Below, piece after piece: positions 58,146-64,000 of a DNA stretch of 64,000 nucleotides. Each line of letters starts with the position of its first letter. The stretch's first letter is position 1. A model generated the notes under the pieces. The model ran no database searches. It had not been told where the DNA came from and worked only from the letters and a program-made list of their open reading frames with translations. The DNA lies in contig NZ_CP045997.1 of NCBI RefSeq assembly GCF_010233585.1, forward strand, positions 7,674,654 to 7,738,653. Direction: 5' to 3'. Made by a program: the position numbers and the translations under genes. Source of the DNA: Spirosoma endbachense (GTDB taxonomy: Bacteria; Bacteroidota; Bacteroidia; Cytophagales; Spirosomataceae).

Positions 58146-58348
58146 GGCTGAACCTCCTTCACGCCTTTAACGGCAGCGGCCGCTTCGCTCTGAAGATTCT
58201 CATAGGTCATTTCCAGGGCTTCTTCGTAATCCAAACCGAATTGGCTTTTGCTGGATTTCCGTAGCTGAGCGGGCGTTTGATACATCTTACTGATTCGCAG
58301 GAGAGCAGCTCGCATCTTGTTGAATTGTTCAGCTTGTTTCTTCGTCAT
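58142..58348 (-). CDS. Small hypothetical phage protein
   Basis: A 68-residue basic helical protein (MTKKQAEQFNKMRAALLRISK). It is 3 bases after the upstream gene and overlaps the next by 4. Unknown family. Confidence 0.55.
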   Translation of the reverse strand: MTKKQAEQFNKMRAALLRISKMYQTPAQLRKSSKSQFGLDYEEALEMTYENLQSEAAAAVKGVKEVQP

Positions 58349-58351
58349 GGC

Positions 58352-58927
58352 TTAGGCGTTGAAAAAAGATAGGACTACATCTTCTGAAATAGCTATTCCG
58401 GACTCTGATTTTACATGATCCAAAAACTGACTGATCAGATTCATGTTTCGCTCAGTACGAGCTTCCAATTGTTCGTCGGTTTCGGGAGCGGGGCCAGTTC
58501 GCCACTGGTGGTGCCAGGCGAACAAACTGAAAATGGCTGTATCGCGCGGATCGCCTTTCTCGATATGCTTCACTAAATCACGTTGCAGCTGCTCTTCCCA
58601 ATCGGATTCCTGCCAAGCCCAACCGAACTTATATTTACGCTCATTGGCAATCAATTTTTCGAGTAATGCCCGCATGAATCCATTTAAGAGATGGCGAAAC
58701 TCATCGCGTAAATCAGCTTCGTTAATTGCGGATTCAGTAGGCTCTGGCAGTCCAAGACCCTTCATGATCAACTGAAGTCGCAATTGCTGCGGATTGATGT
58801 ATTGGTAGATTTCATCGCGAAACCCATTCGCGCTATCGTCTCCCATATCCGATTCCGCCAGCAATTCCAGAATGCTGCTAAAATGATCGTCTAACTCGGT
58901 TAGTATTTGGTGGTCATATTGTTTCGA
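58352..58927 (-). CDS. Conserved phage protein, function unknown
   Basis: A 191-residue helical protein. The segment FGWAWQESDWEEQLQRDLVKHIEKGDPRDTAIFSLFAWHHQWRT recalls phage proteins with a KGDPxD...F signature seen in several phyla. The start at 58927 (MSKQYDHQ) is preferred over 58948. The function is not known. Confidence 0.6.
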   Translation of the reverse strand, partial: SKQYDHQILTELDDHFSSILELLAESDMGDDSANGFRDEIYQYINPQQLRLQLIMKGLGLPEPTESAINEADLRDEFRHLLNGFMRALLEKLIANERKYKFGWAWQESDWEEQLQRDLVKHIEKGDPRDTAIFSLFAWHHQWRTGPAPETDEQLEARTERNMNLISQFLDHVKSESGIAISEDVVLSFFNA

Positions 58928-58945
58928 CATAGATCTGATTTTTGA

Positions 58946-59006
58946 CACGTTTGTTGCAATTTTTAGCTCGTTTTTGGGTGATTTCGCTCACGTTTGAGCA
59001 ACTTTT
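58946..59006. repeat. Two degenerate direct repeats before the gene at 58927
   Basis: CACGTTTGTTGCAATTTT (58946) and CACGTTTGAGCAACTTTT (58989) form an imperfect repeat with a 43-base period. They lie between two minus-strand genes and may be regulatory. Confidence 0.4.
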
Positions 59007-59023
59007 CGCCCATTTTCTGCAAT

Positions 59024-59368
59024 TCAGGGCACGATCCGTTTGGCCACCCCATCGGGCCCAAACTCGATGCAGCCCCAAACCTGATGCAATGCCCATTGCT
59101 CGTGATACCATACCCGAATGCCGTTAAGCTCAGCGATGTATTGCATCGCCGGATGCAGCCGCTTAATGGCGAGCATGACCAAATCACGAAGGGTAGGACT
59201 TGAAGGCAAAGAATCCCGATCATTAGGAACCGCAATGCTCATATGTCTGGCCACTCGCATAGTTTCCCCTCGCATGGTAAGCAGTTCGATTTGCAGTATG
59301 CAAGAAAGCTTTTGAGTCATGATCGGACTCTCCAGCGTCCATTCGGGTTGATCAAGTTGAATGTCCAT
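59024..59368 (-). CDS. Hypothetical phage protein
   Basis: A 114-residue protein (MDIQLDQPEWTLESPIMTQ, IELLTMRGETMRVARHMSIAVPN) with no recognised domain. It overlaps the upstream gene by 17 bases. The alternative start at the second Met (residue 17) would shorten this overlap. Confidence 0.55.
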   Translation of the reverse strand: MDIQLDQPEWTLESPIMTQKLSCILQIELLTMRGETMRVARHMSIAVPNDRDSLPSSPTLRDLVMLAIKRLHPAMQYIAELNGIRVWYHEQWALHQVWGCIEFGPDGVAKRIVP

Positions 59369-59621
59369 TGGTCGCTATAATCTGTCCAGTACAAGCAGGT
59401 CGCTCTGTCACCTCCTCGCCTCCCGGCATCTGGTAGGTTTCAATCCAGTCGGGTCGCTGTTTCTTTCTGCGTTTTACGCAACCACACTTCACGCAAGTAG
59501 CGCTTTCTCCCCATTCTGGCTTACCATCCCATTTGTGGCGCTCGTTGCCCGGTACCACCCTTGGCGGCCTGGCTTCATTAAGATGCACCCAGCCTCCGCC
59601 GGGGAGTTGATAAAAACCCAT
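59352..59621 (-). CDS. Small zinc-binding-like protein
   Basis: An 89-residue protein with CVKCGCVKRRKKQRPDWIE and a later Cys (RPACTG), compatible with a zinc site, and a repeated phrase QLPGGGWVH/QMPGGEEVT. It lies just after the direct-repeat region 59638-59739. Unknown family. Confidence 0.58.
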   Translation of the reverse strand: MGFYQLPGGGWVHLNEARPPRVVPGNERHKWDGKPEWGESATCVKCGCVKRRKKQRPDWIETYQMPGGEEVTERPACTGQIIATNGHST

Positions 59622-59637
59622 AATGTATTAGATTGGC

Positions 59638-59739
59638 TTGTACAAAAAAAAATGGAATTATACACAAGGTTTTGAGCGAATATTTCCGTTGGCTATCAGT
59701 CGATTAGTCCTTTTTGTACAAATAAAAATGGAATTATAC
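59638..59739. repeat. Two 26-base near-identical direct repeats with a TTGTACAA-type palindrome
   Basis: The segments 59638-59663 and 59714-59739 match at 25 of 26 positions. Each starts TTGTACAAA (containing the palindrome TTGTACAA) and ends ATGGAATTATAC. They fill the 161-base gap before the minus-strand operon starting at 59621, a likely promoter/operator area. Confidence 0.7.
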
Positions 59740-59782
59740 CTATACTTTTATCGAACTGAGACACTACTTAAAAGCCTAAATT

Positions 59783-60184
59783 TTAAGGTCGTAAAGCCGT
59801 GTATCGCCATCCTTGAAAACCGGTCATTTCAATTTGCTTTGAGTAGGGCAGGGAAACCCAGTTAGCTAGCACGATAACAAAACCCGATGGTTTGTCTTCC
59901 AGTAAATACCCCTTGTTAATCCAAACCTGGGCACTATCGGAAGAGATGATGTGAAAGTAGCCTCTGACTCTTCCGTCATAGATCATAAAACAAACCGACT
60001 CGCCCAGGGGTGCTTTAGGCAATCGGACCAGGCGAACAAACCAGAGCCATTCCTTGCCCTGATTCGTGCCTACCCGGTCTACTTCGTCCCAATCGGTTTC
60101 GCCATCGCATCGCCGTAAAACCCGTTCGGCAACCTCCCAGGTTTTGAAGCGGCCTTTCGGAATAGTAGCAATGATATTTTTCAT
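59783..60184 (-). CDS. Hypothetical protein, possibly ASCH/PUA-like
   Basis: A 133-residue protein ending WVSLPYSKQIEMTGFQGWRYTALRP, with a beta-rich core (VCFMIYDGRVRGYFHIIS) that looks like a PUA/ASCH-type fold. This is a weak resemblance. It overlaps the upstream gene by 4 bases. Confidence 0.55.
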   Translation of the reverse strand: MKNIIATIPKGRFKTWEVAERVLRRCDGETDWDEVDRVGTNQGKEWLWFVRLVRLPKAPLGESVCFMIYDGRVRGYFHIISSDSAQVWINKGYLLEDKPSGFVIVLANWVSLPYSKQIEMTGFQGWRYTALRP

Positions 60185-60405
60185 AGTGGTGTTTCACCGA
60201 GCACGCCCATTACTCCTCGTTTCAATTCCTCGTAATAGGCGACCGTATCCTGCACTCGCTGCCATTCGCTTTCGGTGATGATGTACTGACAGGCTGAACA
60301 GGTATGCACGTACGAGTGCCAGGGAACTGTATGCTCGACAGTTGCAATCTGGATCAGTTCACATTTTGGGCAGACGATTGTTTCGTTATGCGATTCGACA
60401 TTCAT
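60181..60405 (-). CDS. Zinc-ribbon-like small protein
   Basis: A 74-residue protein with CPKCELIQIATVEHTVPWHSYVHTCSACQY, two CxxC pairs of a zinc ribbon. It is coupled to the following gene by a 4-base overlap. The role is unknown; it may bind nucleic acid. Confidence 0.65.
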   Translation of the reverse strand: MNVESHNETIVCPKCELIQIATVEHTVPWHSYVHTCSACQYIITESEWQRVQDTVAYYEELKRGVMGVLGETPL

Positions 60406-60419
60406 GAGAAAATATGTAA

Positions 60420-60869
60420 TTAGTCCTGCTGAATAACTTCATTGGGAAGGTCGAAAAACCAGAAACCTTGTGACCCCTTAGCTGGGATAGGCGTTTCAAA
60501 GGGTGTCGGATTGATTGTCTGCCAAGCCCACCGGTTAGCGGAATAATCACCAAATGCGATTTCATTCCACACAGCGGCCGTGTAGAATCCTTCAATGATA
60601 TCGGACTGACTAAGCAGCCATTCTTCCGTTCGCATCGAGCCAATCAATTCAACCGTGCCCAATATCTTTCCGGTCGGCAACTCCACATCTTTCAGTGCTG
60701 ACTTGAACGACGCTTCATTCATCTTCAGCCTACACCAGTTCGGAATAGCCGCAGCGGCATGAATGCCAAGCGTACCACGAACCAACGTCCGTCTATTGCG
60801 GGTTTCGTTAGTCTTTAGCCCTAACATCATCAAAGTTGCATAGGGCTGATATAGCGTTATGATTCTCAT
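60420..60869 (-). CDS. ASCH domain protein
   Basis: A 149-residue protein with the ASCH/PUA pattern: MRIITLYQPYATLMMLGLKTNETRN, LVRGTLGIHAAAAIP, PTGKILGTVELIGSMRTEEW and WAWQTINPTPFETPIPAKGSQGFWFFDLP. ASCH proteins bind RNA or modified nucleosides, and some are amidohydrolases of N4-acetylcytidine. The start is set at the Met preceding RIITLYQP; a further 6 residues are possible (60887). Confidence 0.85.
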   Translation of the reverse strand: MRIITLYQPYATLMMLGLKTNETRNRRTLVRGTLGIHAAAAIPNWCRLKMNEASFKSALKDVELPTGKILGTVELIGSMRTEEWLLSQSDIIEGFYTAAVWNEIAFGDYSANRWAWQTINPTPFETPIPAKGSQGFWFFDLPNEVIQQD

Positions 60870-60890
60870 GTTTCTTGATCTGGACACATT

Positions 60891-61487
60891 CTAATTTTGA
60901 GGCGTTTGGGCAGGGGCGTTGGCTGAAGCCATTTTTCGATAGATGTGCCGAATAATCAAATCGCTCATTTCGTCTGGATGGACTAATTGATGATCAGCCA
61001 GAAAGTGCTGATGGATGGGGGATTCATGCACCCACAATTTCAACTCATTCCGGATCTGCATCCCGATGCCACCACTCAGCTGAGAATGACAGAATGCGGC
61101 AAAATCATTTTCACCGTCTTTCAGGTACTTTTCCATCCCTTGAAAACGTGGCAGTAGGTAATCAACGGCCTCGTTGAGGGTTATCGGTAAGGGAGGCTTA
61201 GGCTGATCGGGGGTAGTCGATGAAGGTTCTACCACCATACCAGGTATGCAGGTCAAATAGATATCGCCTTTTATACCAACAATGGGTTCATCATCATAGC
61301 CCTCTTCCTGAGCATAAACAGACTTGGGCTCCCAGCCATCACTGGTTGGATTTATGTGGTCTTCGTTCAATATCCATACAGAATCAATATTCTGATTGAA
61401 TTTTTCCCCAAGTATGCGAGCTGGCTGCTGGCGTTGCTCAGGCGTAAGTTTACTTAGCTCCTGATATAAATTTTCGAGTGTATACAT
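60891..61487 (-). CDS. Hypothetical phage protein
   Basis: A 198-residue acidic soluble protein (MYTLENLYQELSKLTPEQRQ, then LPITLNEAVDYLLPRFQGMEKYLKDGENDFAAFCHSQLSGGIGMQIRNELKLW). No recognised family. It is the first gene after the hairpin at 61521-61566. Confidence 0.58.
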   Translation of the reverse strand: MYTLENLYQELSKLTPEQRQQPARILGEKFNQNIDSVWILNEDHINPTSDGWEPKSVYAQEEGYDDEPIVGIKGDIYLTCIPGMVVEPSSTTPDQPKPPLPITLNEAVDYLLPRFQGMEKYLKDGENDFAAFCHSQLSGGIGMQIRNELKLWVHESPIHQHFLADHQLVHPDEMSDLIIRHIYRKMASANAPAQTPQN

Positions 61488-61520
61488 CGTAAAATTTGAT
61501 TAGTAAATTGATTGATTAAA

Positions 61521-61566
61521 ACACCGGGCGTTCCCATTTCTGATACCCAATCAGTGCGCCCGGTGT
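61521..61566 (-). terminator. Nested hairpin, likely terminator of the methylase operon
   Basis: An outer 10-bp stem ACACCGGGCG/CGCCCGGTGT (61521-61530 with 61557-61566) encloses a 5-bp CTGAT/ATCAG hairpin. On the minus strand the stem is followed by TTTTAATC. It lies 52 bases after the methylase-like stop. Confidence 0.65.
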
Positions 61567-61618
61567 GGGTCGGATCAGCGCAGGCCTGGCGGTCCACGCA
61601 GGTGGAAGAGTTGGTTCA

Positions 61619-62413
61619 TTAGAACAGAGTTAATTGGCCAGCATTAGCCACTTTTCTAGCTGTTTTGGGGCTTTCTTTTGGCGTTGTATCGATGCAGACC
61701 GTTTCGGTTTTAATGGGCAGAATTGCCGCTTCCGGAACTGGCTTTGCAGTGCTCCTTAGCCTCCAATCCCAACCTCCCATAATGTGCGCAGGCGTATACC
61801 AGGATTCCCTCATTTCCATCGTGAGCGTGTTGCCGGCATAGACCACAGCTGGGATGTGTAGTAGTGAAAACTGTACATAGGTCATGTGCACGCACCGTAT
61901 ATCGATATCAATAGCCGAGACGTGCAAACAATGCTGGTAGTTGATCTTGTACGAATACATAGCCATTGCAAAGGCGATTACCATCGCTCCAGATCCACAG
62001 GCAGGCTCCTGAAGGGTCATGTGGCCTTTTTCATCGATAGTCCGTTGAATCCCTTTGTCGAAAGTCATTTTAGCCATCATTTCGCAAAGACCGTAGGGCG
62101 TAAAGAACTGGCCAGCATGTTGGTTGTGAAGCTCCAGTTCATGGAATAATTCGCCAAGTACATCTCTCGGAGCTATCTCCATTTCATTGGCTAGCAGGAT
62201 CAACAGCTTTGGAAATTCGTTGAGCTCCTCTGCCGAATACTTCTTGATCATTTCCATATACCGGGACTCTCGACCCTGGTACTGCTGCTTATCAACTGCA
62301 TTGGAAAAGGATATAGCGGCCATTTCGCAGAAGTCAGCAAAGACATTATACGTACCGTGCTTATATGCCAGGGCATTAATCGCCTTAGCCATAGCAGACA
62401 TTGCTTGAGCCAT
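61619..62413 (-). CDS. N6-DNA methylase-like protein (no visible NPPY motif)
   Basis: A 264-residue protein of the type I/HsdM-like methylase group: GQFFTPYGLCEMMAKMTF, then the SAM-binding motif LQEPACGSGAMVIAFAMAMYSY and SAIDIDIRCVHMTYVQ with the second acidic motif. The catalytic (D/N)PP(Y/F) motif IV expected some 60 residues later is not present; YAGNTLTME and the following text do not provide it. It may be an inactive relative, or a SAM-dependent modifier of another type. It is 27 bases from the PolX-like gene. Confidence 0.75.
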   Translation of the reverse strand: MAQAMSAMAKAINALAYKHGTYNVFADFCEMAAISFSNAVDKQQYQGRESRYMEMIKKYSAEELNEFPKLLILLANEMEIAPRDVLGELFHELELHNQHAGQFFTPYGLCEMMAKMTFDKGIQRTIDEKGHMTLQEPACGSGAMVIAFAMAMYSYKINYQHCLHVSAIDIDIRCVHMTYVQFSLLHIPAVVYAGNTLTMEMRESWYTPAHIMGGWDWRLRSTAKPVPEAAILPIKTETVCIDTTPKESPKTARKVANAGQLTLF

Positions 62414-62440
62414 TGATTGAAGGATAGTAAGGAGATGGAT

Positions 62441-63280
62441 TTAAATTCTTTTTTCAGGGGCAACCCACTTGACGTCCAGCCAGTCGAAAAAGTGTTTTTC
62501 AGACTCCCAAACTGGTGGCAATTGAGGATTCGGGTTGATGCACTTCCAGGTGGAGTGCTTCTCTTCACAGTCGGTAATGAGCCGAAGACCGTCGGGCGTT
62601 CCACACCAGCCCTTTCGTTTCCAGCCGCCAGCGATAACTTTAGCCGAATAATCAGCAGAGCCGGTACGGATGGCGAATTGACGATAAAAGTCTTCCCTCG
62701 ACGGCATAAATAAATCCAGGACAATTCGAGGCATTTCGATTTGCATGTACCTGCCGTCGGGCTTGCCCTTGATCACGTTGCCAAAGCCTTCAACTGTTCG
62801 CCGAAATGCGGGACTGACCTGGGCGGGCTGAGCGACACCCCCAAACAGACTGAAATCCGTAGGCGAAAACTTCTTTGGCAAAACAACCAGCTCGATGTCT
62901 TTGACCTCTTGTTTTAGCCGCCGAATACTGCCTGCGATGTAAATCTTATCGCAGTAGTCCTCCAGTTCAAAAACCAGATTATCGGCCAGTTTCTTGGCTT
63001 TTGCCAGTTCAATCTTTTGCCGTTCTGGAGCAGGCACTTTGTCGGTTTTGTTGGTTTCCAAAGGCATCTGTTTTGCGGGTGTCGGTTCGGGTACCATGGG
63101 CGTTTTGCCTAATATTTTGGCGATCGCATCGGCGTATTCGCCCCGTTTCCGATCACTGTAGCCCGGCAATGGACTAGAATCGGTCAGCGTACAGTAAAAG
63201 AGCTCCAGCTGACCTACACTATAAAAATTGGATAGGTAAACGATCAGGCTGGGGTGGGCGGTAAACCGTTGATTAGCCAT
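62441..63280 (-). CDS. PolX-like nucleotidyltransferase
   Basis: The 279-residue protein has a polymerase-beta-like palm: YIAGSIRRLKQEVKDIELVVLPKK (GS...D-x-E catalytic acids) and IVLDLFMPSREDFYRQFAIRTGSADYSAKVIAGGWKRKG, the third carboxylate and the nucleotide-binding end. The N-terminal 80 residues have a Pro/Lys-rich linker. It might fill gaps during phage DNA repair. It overlaps the DUF4494 gene by 8 bases. Confidence 0.8.
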   Translation of the reverse strand: MANQRFTAHPSLIVYLSNFYSVGQLELFYCTLTDSSPLPGYSDRKRGEYADAIAKILGKTPMVPEPTPAKQMPLETNKTDKVPAPERQKIELAKAKKLADNLVFELEDYCDKIYIAGSIRRLKQEVKDIELVVLPKKFSPTDFSLFGGVAQPAQVSPAFRRTVEGFGNVIKGKPDGRYMQIEMPRIVLDLFMPSREDFYRQFAIRTGSADYSAKVIAGGWKRKGWCGTPDGLRLITDCEEKHSTWKCINPNPQLPPVWESEKHFFDWLDVKWVAPEKRI

Positions 63281-63932
63281 CTTTCAGCTGTTGATATTCA
63301 GACTCACCTGGCCCTTTAACGCTGACACTGATGCCCTCCTTAGCTAAGCCCTTAACCATGGTATTGGCAATGGATCTGGCTTTACGCAAACCGTCTTTTA
63401 GCTGCGCCCATTGGGCAGAAGGCCGATGATTGGTGACCTCACCCGTCTGCTCATCGACGATTGTTGATTCAGATTCCTCTGTATAGGGGAAAATCTCCAG
63501 TATTTTAGTCGTGTTGACGTCCGTAATTTCGAACGGATCAAGAGCGGTTTTCAAGCTCAACTCTACACGTTCGTAGGCCTGTTTAGGCGTTTCAGCATTC
63601 ACCAGCATCACGCTCGGCGTTTTCTTCTGTTTACCCGTTTTTTCGTCGTCAGTAATAAATACCGCCTTCACTTTAAACCAGGTCTCACCACCGTCATCAT
63701 GGTAAAAGACATCGGCGAGTTTCATGCGGGTAATGTTGGTAATCTCAAAGTCAGGCGTATTTGCTGCGATTTCCTGATATAAGCGAGCTTCAGCGTCGGT
63801 GTAACTGACAGCATCAACCAGATAAGCCTCTGTAATCGTTTTTTGCTTGATAAATTCATCCTTCCGAGACCCGACATTCGAATCGTCGATGGGTTGCTGA
63901 TAGCGGATTTTGCCGAGGAACCAATTAGGCAT
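63273..63932 (-). CDS. DUF4494 family phage protein
   Basis: The 219-residue protein matches DUF4494: MPNWFLGKIRYQQPIDDSNVG, KQKTITEAYLVDAVSYTDAEARLYQEIA, and ETWFKVKAVFITDDEKTGKQKKTPSVMLVNAETPKQAYERVE. DUF4494 is found in Bacteroidota phages and elements; the function is unknown. A basic C-terminus suggests nucleic acid binding. Confidence 0.85.
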   Translation of the reverse strand: MPNWFLGKIRYQQPIDDSNVGSRKDEFIKQKTITEAYLVDAVSYTDAEARLYQEIAANTPDFEITNITRMKLADVFYHDDGGETWFKVKAVFITDDEKTGKQKKTPSVMLVNAETPKQAYERVELSLKTALDPFEITDVNTTKILEIFPYTEESESTIVDEQTGEVTNHRPSAQWAQLKDGLRKARSIANTMVKGLAKEGISVSVKGPGESEYQQLKDG

Positions 63933-63943
63933 AGTGGTAAAAT

Positions 63944-64000
63944 TTATTGGGTGAACGACTTGATAAAAATGGGATTGATGAGCTTTTTACGGACTTTCCG
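63944..64000 (-). CDS. C-terminal end of an upstream minus-strand gene (partial)
   Basis: A frame open from the window edge stops at TAA 63944-63946, 12 bases before the DUF4494 gene. It gives 18 residues, RKVRKKLINPIFIKSFTQ. The tight spacing fits the operon, but identity cannot be told. Confidence 0.35.
   Translation of the reverse strand, partial: RKVRKKLINPIFIKSFTQ

Larger units (their letters stand above)
14140..64000. mobile_element. Large prophage (HK97/siphovirus-type), left end in window, right end beyond it
   Basis: From the repressor at 14266 to the window edge the genes form a complete phage order: repressor/operator, early genes, terminase, portal, protease, capsid, connectors, tail tube, tail chaperones, tape measure, tail hub, fibres, lysis genes, then an oppositely oriented early/accessory block. 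No integrase, transposase or attachment repeat was found, so the exact left edge between the ispG promoter (about 14050) and 14196 is an estimate. At more than 49 kb it is a large temperate phage. An integrated phage-plasmid hybrid is also possible, given the PRTRC genes. Confidence 0.85.

Noticed and set aside
58914..59111. Minus-strand frame of 65 codons across the gap near 59000
   Set aside because: Overlaps two better genes; its Lys/Cys periodicity comes from the direct repeats.
61590..61610. Small TCCAC/GTGGA hairpin near 61600
   Set aside because: Only a 5-bp stem, expected often by chance.
62417..62713. Plus-strand frame of 98 codons over the PolX-like gene
   Set aside because: Antisense shadow of a conserved palm domain.

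Overview
The window comes from a Bacteroidota chromosome, most likely order Cytophagales and Spirosoma-like. Supporting signs are gldC, a 689-residue two-part IspG, DUF4159, DUF4197 and DUF6728 family proteins, upstream elements of the form TAnnTTTG (the Bacteroidota -7 consensus) and few Shine-Dalgarno sites. No RNA gene or CRISPR array was seen.

Bases 1-14050 are ordinary chromosome: a VWA protein cut by the window edge, a decayed toxin-antitoxin pair, rsmE, a DUF4159 protein, a fatty acid desaturase, a 5'-nucleotidase, a 2-oxo acid dehydrogenase E2, cinA, a DUF4197 protein, a truncated hemoglobin, an ArsC/Spx-like protein, gldC, a thioredoxin-fold protein, a TPR protein, a YjbR-like protein, a DUF6728-like protein and ispG. 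Strong intrinsic terminators and TAnnTTTG elements separate many of these units.

From about 14140 to the right edge (more than 49 kb) the DNA is one large prophage of the HK97/siphovirus type. No integrase and no right end are visible. It opens with a divergent repressor and an operator-rich intergenic region (14614-14713). The rightward early block holds a GIY-YIG protein, small unknowns, a ParB-like protein and then a PRTRC cassette (17305-21384): proteins E, C (ubiquitin-like), F and B (E2-like), a ThiF/E1-like protein and a J-domain protein. This looks like a phage-borne ubiquitin-like conjugation system. A second rightward unit (21611 on) has an HNH nuclease, an RNA ligase and a run of tiny unknown genes. 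Next come a second ParB-like protein, small and large terminase, portal, protease, capsid, connectors, tail tube, a tail chaperone pair with a canonical -1 slippery site, tape measure, tail hub, and a cassette of adhesion or fibre proteins, five of which carry Sec signal peptides (one is an SGNH hydrolase). A lysis block follows: holin candidate, membrane protein, spanin-like protein and GH19 endolysin.

From 56852 on, almost all genes are on the minus strand: a small regulator, zinc-binding and ASCH-type small proteins, an N6-methylase-like protein, a PolX-like nucleotidyltransferase and a DUF4494 protein. These are probably early replication or accessory genes running towards the late genes. 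The most distinctive non-coding signal is the octamer ACCGTAAC, found ten times on the + strand, usually just before phage start codons.
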